Below, one piece after another: positions 34,509 through 44,905 of a stretch of DNA of 64,000 nt (position 1 is its first letter; the number at the start of each line of letters is the position of its first letter). The notes beneath the pieces are model-generated. The model worked only from the letters and a program-made list of their open reading frames with translations. It ran no database searches and was not told the DNA's origin. The translations under genes were made by a program, and so were the position numbers. This DNA is from Porphyra umbilicalis. Taxonomy: Eukaryota; Rhodophyta; Bangiophyceae; Bangiales; Bangiaceae. The stretch covers positions 124,001-188,000 of the forward strand of contig KV918775.1 of NCBI GenBank assembly GCA_002049455.2, given 5' to 3'.

Positions 34509-34648
34509 CAGGAAACTGAGAAGTGGACGACATGTCAAACGACAAGCAACAATATGACGAAGAAGCATCGACACTGTAAAGGCGCAAGCCCCCGACATGA
34601 AACACCCTCCCGCAAGGGTCAACCGAGCGAATCTCTTCGCAGTGAACC
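34509..34648. other. Short gap after the Gypsy remnant
   Basis: 140 bases between convergent frames. No LTR is evident here, so the Gypsy right boundary is undefined. Confidence 0.4.
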
Positions 34649-36736
34649 CTACTCCTCCTCCTCCTCGTCGCTGCGACGCGAGTCGCGATGGCAAAGATGG
34701 CGAGAGCCAATGCTGGCCCCCGACTCCTGGGATACGCTCCGCGCGCGCGTGTTGCGCGCCGACGGCGGGGCCCCACCCGACGGCCCCCCGTCCGCATGAA
34801 CCCGACGCCCCAGTACGCTCTGAGCATTTAAGCGCGTCGGCACGGCCGCCTCCTCTGGCTGAACAGCCTCGAGGTGCTGAGCAAAGCGCTCGTAGTTGGC
34901 TTCATCATCAACGGCGCGATCCACGGCCTGCCCAATGATTGACAAGGCCGACTCGACCCCGCGACCGTCCGCCCGCTCCACAGCGTGGCGCAAGCCGGTC
35001 ACCGGATCCACCCAGGCATGCGCCACCGCCGACACGGCAGCCCCACGGGGCGCGCGAAAGCGCACGTCGCGCGCGCGCGCCGACCCAAACAAGGAAACCT
35101 CCGCGAAGGAAGATGCGCGCGTCGGCCAAGTAGCCTCGATGGCATGCGGCGGCGATGTCGACCGTGAGCGATCGCGACGCGGCGACCGCGAGCGATCGCG
35201 ACGCGGCGAACGCGGACGGTGATAACCACCACGGTCGCCACCAATGGCATAGACCCATTCCGGGTGGGTCTGTCGACCGCGGCGCCACACCCCCAGGTGG
35301 TTCGGAGGAACCGACGCCACATGGGCAGGCGCGTTCGGGTCAGACGCCCAGTCGAAGTCCACACACGCGTGTCGGAGGCAAAAGCCGTACTCCTTGGTCC
35401 CATCGACCGTCACACGCACGTGTCGCGCCCCACCGGTTTCAATGTCGCGCCGGCTCACGTCCTTGAGGACAACCCCCCACGGGAAAAGGTCCATGGCCCG
35501 TCGCATCTTGCCATACAAGGCGTAGGCCACCTCGCCGTCAGGGGCATCACGCAGTTTGGACGTGTCCAAGACGTCGAAGTGACTAAGCGTCCTCGCGTCC
35601 AGACGGACAAAGAACTTGTCCTCTTGAAGGGTGCGAACCCACAAGGCCATCAGGTCTCAGTAGTACTCGGAGTACACGACCTGCGAAGCAGAGCTGTATT
35701 TGTTTCGCAACGAGTCCGCTAGGTACGAGACCACCACCGGGGTCACCACCCAAGGATCCGTAGCGGGCTCCCAGTCAGGGACCGGCGGAAGCCAACGGGA
35801 CAAGTCAAACGTCCTCGGCGACCGGAGAAACCCGGCTGACCACTCCGTCGGCAGTAGCCCGCGCCCGCCGAAGAACCGCGTGTCCGCCGCTCGACGATGG
35901 TCGGTCGCAAATAACGGCAACCGGAAGGGGTTCGGTAGCTCGCTAATGCGAGGGTTTCTGTCTATATCGACCTCGTCGTTCTCCTCCGCCGCCACCAGCG
36001 TAAGCTGATCCAGTTACTCCGCCAGACCGGCGTCGTGGCGAATCGGCACCGCTACGTCCGTGGCCACCGAGCGCCCGAGGAAAACGACCTTCACCCAGTT
36101 CCGCAACAAGCGGCAACACCAGTTGGCCGCCGCCTCGAAGGTCTCCGTCCCTCCCACGGGGAAAAACAGAGCGTTGGTATGCACCAAGCGGTGGAGCGGG
36201 CGCAACGGCACTTGGTAACGAATTATCTCGTTGCAAAACGACAGGGTCTCGTAGATACGGCGCTGTGGCCCCTGGTTCCCGAAGAACGGGTCTCCATGGA
36301 CGTCGGACACGCGGTCACCAGCACGGCTGGGCGGGCCGGGTTTGGCCAACACGTCGATAAAGCCCGGCAGGGCCTCGTATCGCGCGTGCATACGCCGAGT
36401 GTGCGCACGAGCGCGGTTGCGGACGCAGACGTGGTACAAAATCTGTTCAGCAATGACCGGGATCCCGTCGATAACCTCAATAGGACCAGCGTGCGCGTAG
36501 AATGAGCCGCTAAGCCGGAACTGGCGCAACATCTCCGGGTCGGTGGACCAATCCTTACCGGGTGCTTCGCCCGCAACGGCGTAAGCCACTTGCACCTCGC
36601 TGTGTGCGTTGCCGCCGTCTACCGCAATCGCAGCGGGATCGACCATGGCGAAGTACCCGGGTGTTAACCCTTGTCGCCGCCGCGCTTAGCCGCCGGGCTT
36701 GCTGCCTGCGCCGCCGGGCTTCTCGCCCGCGCCTCC
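34649..36736 (-). pseudogene. Unidentified structural/nucleic-acid-binding-like ORF with Arg/Ser repeats and three in-frame stops
   Basis: One minus-strand frame runs from the Copia LTR edge (36736) to 34649, broken only by in-frame stops at 36686-36688 (TAA), 36014-36016 and just upstream of the ATG at 35650. The pieces are a Gly/Lys/Pro tail, a 210-codon section (ATG 36646, MVDPAAIAVDGGN), a 112-codon section and a 333-codon section. The last contains RPRSPRRDRSRS-type basic repeats at about 35150-35220 and ends in a Glu run. The composition is normal globular protein followed by an RNA-binding-like basic/Ser tail. I recognise no family. A capsid/coat-like or gag-like protein from an integrated virus or unknown retroelement would fit the architecture, but this is inference. 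Same-frame stops with no frameshifts suggest slow decay of one long gene, or recoding. It is cut at its 5' side by the Copia LTR. Confidence 0.45.
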
Positions 36737-37154
36737 TGTTGAAACGCAGTGGGGATAGGGGTTGGGGGACCACGGTGAAGTGGTTGAGTGGCTTGAGCTT
36801 GTGTGTGTGTGTGCGAACGTGCTTTGTTGGTTGTCCTAAGGTTCGCCCGCCTCTCCCAACAGAGAGCACCTCTCAAATAGTCCCCACCGGCCCAAGTGCT
36901 CCCCCCTCTCGCGCCCACACCGACGCCCACGCCCTCGCACCAAATCGAATCACTTACCAAATCAAAAGCCACTAGAGCAAAGCGAAGATCAAATCCGAAA
37001 CATGCCAAAAGTAACGCCCCAAGATGACCCAACACAAATGTGTGCAACTTGACCACGTCTTGCAAATGTACCATGTGGGGTACCATAAGGGTCACCGACC
37101 ATCATCCATCCGCGAACCGCCAGTGGAGTCGGCGACGAGCATCACAGTCCAACA
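36737..37154 (-). repeat. Copia-1 3' LTR
   Basis: 418 bp, TG...CA ends with TGTTG/CAACA. It contains a GT-rich microsatellite (about 36799-36812) that lies in the R/U5 half of the element. Homologous copies are at 38300-38718 and 41702-42119, and a partial one is at 46509-46613. Confidence 0.92.
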
Positions 37155-37189
37155 CTCCTCCTTGCTTGTTGCCGCGGTGGTTCTTGTAT

Positions 37190-40100
37190 TCAGCAAAGCC
37201 CCATGGCCTCGACATGCTTGTCGTGCTTGGTCTTGCCGAGCTCCTTCGTCATCGGGTCCCCCACCATGTCGTCAGTTGCACAATGCTCCAGTGTCACCTT
37301 GTCCGTAGTGATGGCCTCGCGCACGAAGTGGTATTGAATGTCGATGTGCTTAGTGCGCTTGTGTTCGACGGGGTTCTTGGAGAAGTCAATGCACCCGCTG
37401 TAGTCGACCTTGATGTTGAGCGGCCCGCCCGAGATCGCTGTTCGCAGCCCTTGAGATGCCACGCTTTGCACGAGCTTGTTTAGCCAAACAGCTTCCTTGC
37501 TGGCCTCACATAGAGCCATGTACTCAGCTTCCATCGTCGACAGCGCCACCGCCTTTTGCAACTTAGAACCCCAGCTGACGGCTGCTCCGCCAAAGATGAA
37601 GGTGAAGCCCGTCGTAGAACGTCGCGTCTCGTGGTCACCCGCCCAGTCGGCATCACTATAGCCTTGTAGAACGCAGGAAGAGTTCTTGTAGAAGACCAGC
37701 CCCTTGTCCATCGAACCCTTGACGTACCGTAGAACGCGCTTGATCGCCGCCCAATGCTCCTTGCCGTAGCACGAGAAAAACCGACTCAGCTTCCCGATGG
37801 CGAAGGCGAGGTCAGGACGCGTCCCGACCATCAGGTACATTAGACTGCCGACGGCTTCGCGGTAGGGCAGCGCGTCGTCACTCTCGCTGGCCTTGACCAG
37901 CTGCAGGCCCACCTCCAGCGGCGTTCCGATCGGGTTGCACTCCGCCATCCCGAACTTCGCCAGCGCTTGCCCCGCGTACTTGCCCTGCGACAGCTTGAGG
38001 GTTCCCAACGCCTGGTAACGTCTAATCTCTAGCCCGATGATGACCTTCGCCTCGCCCAGGTCCTTCATCTCAAAACGCTTGTGCAGAGCGTCTTTCATCT
38101 TGTAGATCGCCGCCAGGCTTGATGCCACCAAAAGAAGATCGTCGACGTACACCAGGACGATGATGATTTCGCCGTCATCCATGAGGAGGTAGAGGCATGC
38201 ATCCGGGTCAATGTTGTCGAACCCCTGCGACTTGAGGAGGTCGTCGAGCTTGGCGTACCACATCTTGGGGGCTTGGTTCAGCCCATACAGCGCTTGGAGT
38301 GTTGGACTGTGATGCTCGTCGCCGACTCCACTGGCGGTTCGCGGATGGATGATGGTCGGTGACCCTTATTGTACCCCACATGATACATTTGCAAGACGTG
38401 GTCAAGTTGCACACATTTGTGTTGGGTCATCTTGGGGCGTTACTTTTTGGCATGTTTTGGATTTGATCTTCGCTTTGCTCTAGTGGCTTTTGATTTGGTG
38501 AGTGATTCGATTTGGTGCGAGGGCGTGGGCGTCGGTGTGGGCGCGAGAGGGGGGAGCACTTGGGCCGGTGGGGACTATTTGAGAGGTGCTCTCGGTTGTG
38601 AAAGGCGGGCGAACCTTAGGACAACCAACAAAGCACGTTCGCACACACACACACAAGCTCAAGCCACTCAACCACTTCACCGTGGTCCCCCAACCCCTAT
38701 CCCCACTGCGATTCAACATGGAGGAGACGACACACCTTCTCAGGATACGTCGGATCGACATAGCCGTCTGGCTGCTCCATGGAGACCTCCTCGGCAAGGT
38801 CGCCGTTGAGGAATGCCGTCTTGACGTCCATCTGATGTAGCTCCCACCCGTTCGCCGCCGTCATCGCCAGGATGCATCGAATGGTGGTAAACTTGGCCAC
38901 CGGCGCGAACGTCTCGTTTAAGTCGAGCCCCTTGATCTGCAGGTTCCCCATGAAGCACAGGCGCGCCTTGTGCCGCGTCGTGTTGTTCCCGTTCTTGTCA
39001 ACCTCGTTCTTGACCTTGTGAACCCACTTGCTCTTCAGCACGCGTCGACTGGCCGGGCGATCCATCAAGCGCCAAGTCTTGTTCTTGCGGATGGCTTCCA
39101 TCTCCTCGTCCATGGCGATCTTCCACTTAGCCGATTCTTGCCCTTGAACGGCTTGCACGTACGTCGTGGGCGCCTCGTGAGCAACCAGGCTCACCGGGCG
39201 CCAGTACTCGACAGGTGGTCGCCGCGCTCTGCCGCTCCGACGCAGCGTGTATTGGGAGCCGCCACTACCTTGATTGTCGTACGCGGACTTGTCAGATCCA
39301 TCGTCTTGCTTGTCATCCTTGTCGTCATTGTCAGCATCTACGTCTTCGCCGTCGCTTGCAGAACGCAGGCCCGTCTCGACTTCAACAACTTCGTCTTCGG
39401 GAAGCTCCTCCACAACTTCTGCGACCTCGCTAACGTTCGTCTCGGCGAACACAACGCTTGGTGCCTTGACGACCTTGCCGTCGTCAAGGATGACCTTGTA
39501 CGCCTTGCTGCCGTCGGGATACCCTAAGAGGACGCCCTTCGCCGCCTTGTCGCCAAACTTGCCGTCGATGTGACTCTTGTGCAGCACCACCCAGCATGTC
39601 GACCCAAACACCCGCATGTGGCGTACGTTGGGCTTATTCCCGGTCCACAGCTCAAAAGGCGTCTTGCCGACGGGAAGCGCCCGGCTGGTGACGCGGTTCT
39701 TGATGTACACCGCCGTCTTGATGGCATCCGCCCAAAGATCCTGATCGACGTCCTTGTGCCGCATCATGGTGCGAGCCATCTCCACGAGAACTCGGTTGAG
39801 CCGCTCAGAAACTCCGTTCTGCTGCGGCTTGTCGGGCACCTTGGTCTGGTGCGTCGTGCCGTTCTCATCGTGAAGAGCCTTGAATGCATTCGACACGTAC
39901 TCGCCGCCATTGTCGGATCGCAGGATCTTGATCTTGGTTCCCGTGTGCAGCTGGGCCTTAGTCAGCCACTTCTTTTACTCAGAGAGCAGATCGCTCTTCT
40001 TCTGCAGAAAGACCACGTCGGTCCAGCGGGAGAAGTCGTCGGTGAAGGTGCCGAAGTCGAGCGCACCGCCACGCGACGGCTCCGACATCGGCCCGCCCAG

Positions 40101-41540
40101 GTCCGAGTGCACGAGCTGCAGGCGCTTGGTCGCTCGACCTCCACCTGAACTAGGCATAGGCGTCATAGCCGCCTTCCCATACACGCACGGCTCGCAGACG
40201 TCCTTGACCACAATGGAAGAGCACTTGAGTCCATTTATGTCCTTGTTCTTGATCATCCGCTTAACGCCAGCCACGTTGACGTGCCCAAGGCGCTCATGCC
40301 AAAGCTGAAGGGAGGCCACCGCAGCAATATCCAACAGAGGGGCCATGTCCAGGTGGTAGAGCCCACTCTTCCGCGTGCCGCACGCAGCGACCTTGTCGCT
40401 AATCTTAATGATCGTCTGACCGCCCTTGAATGACACTTCCGCACCACGCTCCTCCATCATGCCGATCGACATGACGTTAAAGCCCATAGTAGAAACATGG
40501 AGTACCTTTTCCAACTTGATCTTGCGCGTCTTGCCGTGAACGATGACATTGAGCACGACGGTTCCGACGCCCGCCGTGGCTACGGACCCCTTTTCACCCA
40601 TGGTGACACTCCGTCCCGTGGTCGTATGGTGGTCGTCGAAGCACCCGCGCATCCAGCACATGTGTGCAGACGCCGCAGAGTCGACAAGCCACGACTTGGA
40701 GGTGTCATCGGTGTCAGCTGCATTGCCCACCAGACAGATGGCGTCGTCGCTGTCGCTACCATTGTCAGCCGCAGTCGCGGCCACCTTGTCCTGTCTCTGC
40801 TTCTTGGCCTTGAGCTCTGGGCAATCGTGAGAGATATGCCCAAATGTATGGCAGTAGTAACACTCGATCTTGGAGAGGTCACCACGGCGGCCTTGACCTC
40901 GATAGTTGGCGCCGACGAGTGCCATGTCGCCCATGCGCTTCGTCGCCGGTGACTTGTCCGCCTGCCGCCGCTCCTCCTGAAGCAAGCGGCTCTTGACAAA
41001 GTCGAGGCTTAGCTCGTCCTCGCCCTTGGCGTCGAGAGCCACCAGCAGGTTCTCGTACTTGGACGTCAGCCCGTTGAGGACGCTCATGGCAACGTCCATC
41101 TCCGTCACCTCGCCGCCCATGGCCTTGAGGTTCTCGCCGAGGTTGCGCACGCGGTTGATGTAGCCCAGCATGCCCTCGCCGACGGTCATTTCGACGGTGT
41201 AGAACTCGCGTCGCGCCTTCATCTTGTTCATCAAACTCTTGCGCTGGAAGACACCTTGCAGCGTCGACCACATTTCCGCCGTCGTCTTGCAGCCCGCCAC
41301 GTGCTCGAGCTGCTCAGATCCAAGGGTGAGCCCGATGATGGCGCTCGCCTTCGTGTCTCGACGCTTCCACACCGCCAACTCGCGGGCACCCGCGTCCGTC
41401 GGCTTGCCGTCTTCGTCAAGCATATCGTCCAGGTCGCGCAGCGCGAGGACCATCTTAAAGCGCTGACGCCACTCGTGGAAGTTCGTCTCCGTCAACTTGT
41501 CGATCTTGATGCCGCCCATGCCGGCAGCGCCTCCGTCCAT
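37190..41540 (-). pseudogene. Copia-1 gag-pol polyprotein (one stop, split by a solo LTR)
   Basis: Start ATG at 41540 (MDGGAAGMGGIKIDKL). Gag with UBN2-type sequence, CCHC knuckle CYYCHTFGHISHDC, protease WLVDSAASAHM, integrase HHCC (LWHERLGH ... CEPC), DDE residues in LVHSDLGGP and FTDDFSRW, and VSERLNR. A TAA at 39975-39977 interrupts the integrase; the same frame continues (KKWLTKAQL) to VDVKTAFL-type reverse transcriptase sequence (QMDVKTAFLNGDL). At 38718 the solo LTR intrudes. Beyond it the protein resumes with LYGLNQAPKMW, VLVYVDDLLLVAS and RNase H (YSDADWAGD, STMEAEYMAL), ending near 37190. The frame offset on the two sides equals the insert plus duplication (424 bp), so excision would restore it. 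Only one nonsense codon remains otherwise, so the copy is fairly young. Confidence 0.92.
38300..38718 (+). mobile_element. Solo LTR of the Copia-1 family nested in Copia-1
   Basis: 419 bp, TGTTG...CAACA, in the opposite orientation to its host element. Flanked by the 5-bp duplication TGGAG (38295-38299 and 38719-38723). It arose by LTR-LTR recombination of a later insertion. Confidence 0.93.
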
Positions 41541-41687
41541 GATGTCTTCTTGTCGTAGCGCCCGACCTTGCCGAGCCGTGCGCCTTGACCGTCACGTCCT
41601 TGAACCACCTTGACCTCGTCTTCTTCGCACTTGCCGCGACCGCCGCGACACCAGATGGCACACCTTGCACTTGTCACAGCCCCGGCT

Positions 41688-41701
41688 CTGGGCCCATAAC
41701 C
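41688..41701 (-). promoter_or_regulatory. Copia-1 primer-binding site, complementary to initiator tRNA-Met anticodon arm
   Basis: Minus strand GGTTATGGGCCCAG starts directly at the LTR border. It is the complement of the anticodon stem-loop segment CTGGGCCCATAACC of initiator tRNA-Met, not of a tRNA 3' end. Copia of Drosophila primes from a cleaved tRNAiMet half in this way. Confidence 0.8.
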
Positions 41702-42119
41702 TGTTGAATCGCAGTGGGGATAGGGGTTGGGGGACCACGGTGAAGTGGTTGAGTGGCTTGAGCTTGTGTGTGTGTGTGCGAACGTGCTTTGTTGGTTGTT
41801 CTAAGGATCGCCCGCCTTTCACAACCGAGAGCACCTCTCAAATAGTCCCCACCGGCCCAAGTGCTCCCCCCTCTCGCGCCCACACCGACGCCCACGCCCT
41901 CGCACCAAATCGAATCACTCACCAAATCAAAAGCCACTAGAGCAAAGCGAAGATCAAATCCAAAACATGCCAAAAGTAACGCCCCAAGATGACCCAACAC
42001 AAATGTGTGCAACTTGACCACGTCTTGCAAATGTACCATGTGGGGTACAATAAGGGTCACCGACCATCATCCATCCGCGAACCGCCAGTGGAGTCGGCGA
42101 CGAGCATCACCGTCCAACA
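41702..42119 (-). repeat. Copia-1 5' LTR
   Basis: 418 bp, TGTTG...CAACA; the 5' LTR by its position next to the primer-binding site. Confidence 0.92.
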
Positions 42120-42270
42120 GTTGCCTTGTCGCACCAACAACCACTCCGCATCATTTCCTCGTCTCAAGAGTTGATAGTGCAATTTGGGTACACAACTACG
42201 CGTATGATCCGGCGACGGCAGAGGCGCCGCCAAACTGACCGCCCACCACAAGACATAACCCCGCTGCCGA
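42120..42270. other. Unassigned flank of Copia-1
   Basis: No match to the sequence on the other side of Copia-1. A minus-strand frame is open but unconvincing. Confidence 0.3.
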
Positions 42271-42380
42271 CGACCCGATGATCGACTCTTTAACCCAGTG
42301 ATCGACACTTTAACCCAGTGATCGACACTTTACCGCAGTGATCGACACTTTATCCCTGTGATCGTCACTTTAACCGATGG
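42271..42380. repeat. 20-bp tandem repeat array (5 units)
   Basis: Exact 20-bp period: units at 42281, 42301, 42321, 42341 and 42361, consensus ATCGACACTTTAACCCAGTG, with partial sequence before. Iterated sites like this occur near the ends of DNA transposons as transposase-binding sites. Its role here is unknown; it lies 1.3 kb upstream of the Fanzor TATA box. Confidence 0.85.
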
Positions 42381-43662
42381 TACCGAACTTAAAGCGGGGT
42401 GAAGACCACTTTGAAAGTGTATTTAAGACTGCGCGGGCGGCTGCTTTTCAATTGGCGCGACTCGACGCAACTACCGATGCGACGGCAGCAACCGCGACGG
42501 TGTCGCCTGGCCAAAATGCGAGTCGGCGCTCTCGCACTTGTGCCCGGCGGTGGTGGTGGTGGACACGCGCGCCGCGCGCTGCGTGTCGGTGGGTGTCGGT
42601 GGGTGTCGGTGGGTGTCGGTGTGTGTCGGTGGGTGTCGGCGTGGGGCCCGTCCGCCACCGAGCGCCCGAATGCCTGTGTTTGGTCGCTCCCGAGACGGCC
42701 GCCCCGTACTCTCGGATGCCTCAATGTCCTCATTGTCCCCATTGTCCTCCTTGTCCTCCTTGTCGTTTTTCTTCAATGTCCTCATTGTCCTCATTGTCTG
42801 TTTCCTCATTGTCCACCTTGTCCTGGTATTCCTCATCGTCCTAATTGTCTTCGCCCCCCCCCCCCTCACCAGGTATGGTGGGGGTCTCCAGTGCAGCAGC
42901 GCCACCCAGGCGACCGACACCAGCTGTGTTGGCCCAAATTCTCACCCCACACGACCGACCACCCCAACCGCCACGACGACTCGTGCGGCCGGGTTTCATC
43001 CATGTCGGCACGTTCAACACCAGGAAGGAGGGGGTGTTTCGGCAAGGTGGTCGCACGCCCCGGTGGGATGGACGTGGGGTTGTCGCAGCGCTGTGGCTGG
43101 GCCCATCTGTCGGACCATTGGGACCTGTATGGCGGGCATGTGCTCTATGCGGCGACGCCGCCGCACCGCAGCGGTCGGCAAGGCGTCGTCCAGGCGTTTC
43201 CATGATGGTCAACGGTGGCGTTCAACGCGTCACGCCCCTTCTGTCCGTGACACGCCTGCACGTATGACGTCAAACCTTTCCACACCCCATCCCCGCGAAG
43301 GGGGGGGGGGGGGACGGGAGGGGGGACTGGCGGTCCCCGTTTGTCCGTACATTGTCTGCTACCACCGTCGGGTGCCGACCCACCGGGTGCCGACCCGCCG
43401 ACCCACCGCCCAGCTTCTCTCACGGCGGCCGGTGCTGACATGGCGGCCTGTGGTTGCACCCACCTGCACGCGCCGGCGGCGGTGTGGCGCGTGGAGTAGA
43501 GGAACGAGGAGAGCGCGGCGGGTGTGCCTGCACGCAAGAGTGCGTTTGTGTCGTGCGCTCGGCCCGGAACCAGCTTCTAGACCATCTCTCAGGGTGGTGT
43601 GGTCCCGCCCGTGTCGTGTGGTGGTCCGCGGCAAGCCATCCACCGCTACTCGTGCCGTTTCC
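42381..43662. other. Region between tandem array and Fanzor promoter
   Basis: Two simple arrays: (GTGTCGGTGG GT)n at about 42586-42640 and (TGTCCTCAT)n-like at about 42724-42845. Between 42900 and 43270 there are protein-like fragments in changing frames (RPGFIHVGTFNTRKEG; HLSDHWDLYGGHVLYA) with no known family. A 14-base G run is at 43300-43313. This may be the left arm of the Fanzor-carrying element. Confidence 0.35.
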
Positions 43663-43670
43663 TATAAAAG
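43663..43670 (+). promoter_or_regulatory. TATA box of the Fanzor locus
   Basis: TATAAAAG lies 31 bp upstream of the first ATGs region (ATG at 43701) in otherwise GC-rich sequence. Confidence 0.55.
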
Positions 43671-43700
43671 GAGTGATGGGTGCTGGCACCGTACACAACC

Positions 43701-44905
43701 ATGCGCCCGCAGGCCTGGCCGCCGTGCCGCCGCGTGCCGCAACTCCCAGTGGCGGTGCGGGCGGAAAGGGCGCGCTACCGCCTTGAGGACGTCAAGCTTC
43801 CCCCCGCCCGTGTGCACTCGTCCCCCGTCATGGACGATCAGTCGTCGACCGACGAGGAGGAGGCGCCCGGCACGTCGACAGCGCTTCGGGCGCGTGGCAG
43901 CGGCCACTGTCCCACGACGCGGCGCCCCACGCCGACCACCACTTTGGCTACGGCGCGGCTCCGCAAGGCGACGGCGAGCGGCAAGGACAATGGCGACATT
44001 GGCGGGGGTGTTGCTGGGCGTGTGGGCACAGATCTCGACGACGACGACGAGGTCACGCGCCTCGGTACGGCAGGCGAGGACGCGGCAATCCAGGGGGTGG
44101 CCACCTCGAAAGCGCGCGACAAAGTGCGGCGTCTGCCGTGCGGTCGGCGACGGTGGAGGTTGCCGCCGCCGTCGCCGCGTGTGAGTCGGCCGGTGACGCG
44201 GGACCGGTGGCGAGCTTGCGTGCCGCGAGTTCCCTCCTGGCCAGGCTCCTCGCATGAAAGCCGGTGCACGCGCGGGGCACTGGGTCGCCCGCGTCGGCGG
44301 CGATGGACGACGCCACGTCGGCATCTACTGCCGTGCTGCAAGCCGTCGCCGCGGTGACGGTGCCGCTGGCCCGGCCACCCGCACCAGACGACGGTGACGA
44401 GGGCGCCGCCGCGCCCCCCACCGATGCCGACACAAGAGCCGACGCCTCCGCCCGGGTGGCGTGCAGGCGCCTCTGCGCACGAGCGCGTCACGCGGCGGGC
44501 AGCGTCTTGTCGGCGGTCAAGGGCCTGATCCCCATGGTGCAGCCCGACGCGGGCGTCCACGCGGGCGACGATGATGGTGGCGACGCCGGTGGCGACGCTG
44601 GCGCCACGGCGCGCGGCGGCGGCGGCACGCGTGGCCGCCAGCGTCGATGCGGCGGCTGCGGGGCGACGGGGCACAATGTGAAAACGTGTCCGGCTGACGC
44701 TGCCACCAAGGCGGCGCATGCGGCGCGTGGCGAGGCGGCCAAGGTTGCCAAGGACGTCAAGGGCTGCAGCGGCAACAGCAAGTGCAGTGCGTGCCACGCG
44801 CGTGGCCACACCCGGGCCAGCGCTGTGTGCCCGCTGCGAGCCGTCACTCACGGCTGGTCGGGCCACGATGAGGACCGCGGGCGCGACTTGGGGTGGGGGA
44901 GGTGA
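43701..44905 (+). pseudogene. N-terminal part of Fanzor locus: acidic leader and two CCHC zinc knuckles, frame-broken
   Basis: From the ATG at 43701 (or 43830, MDDQSSTDEEE) frame 3 is coding-like to about 44110. Frame 2 then takes over (SAASAVRSATVEVAAAVAA), with TGA at 44255-44257, and continues (MDDATSASTAVLQAVAAV) to 44905. It includes CGGCGATGHNVKTC (44648-44689) and CSACHARGHTRASAVC (about 44786-44830), both CxxCxxxGHx4-6C zinc knuckles as in Gag and some nucleic-acid-binding proteins. The frame changes again around 44890-45000, next to a G-rich stretch, into the Fanzor core. Continuity of promoter, strand and spacing suggests one original gene. Alternatively this is a separate upstream gene of the same element. 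At least two indels and one nonsense codon mark it as decayed. Confidence 0.45.

Larger units (their letters stand above)
36737..42119 (-). mobile_element. Copia-1: Ty1/Copia LTR retrotransposon, minus strand
   Basis: LTRs of 418 bp at 41702-42119 (5') and 36737-37154 (3'), both TGTTG...CAACA, differing at roughly a dozen sites. The primer-binding site abuts the 5' LTR (41688-41701), and a purine tract (GCAAGGAGGAG) abuts the 3' LTR. Gag-pol lies between in Copia order. The 5-bp flanks do not match (CCTCC at the left, GTTGC at the right), so there is no target duplication. This hints at recombination between two copies or a rearranged flank. A solo LTR of the same family sits inside it. Confidence 0.92.

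Noticed and set aside
42281..42375. CRISPR-like array
   Set aside because: The 20-bp units are directly adjacent with no spacers; it is a simple tandem repeat in a eukaryotic context.
42538..44184. 548-residue plus-strand frame
   Set aside because: Consists mainly of translated microsatellites (Val/Ser/Leu repeats) and an out-of-frame pass through the Fanzor leader.
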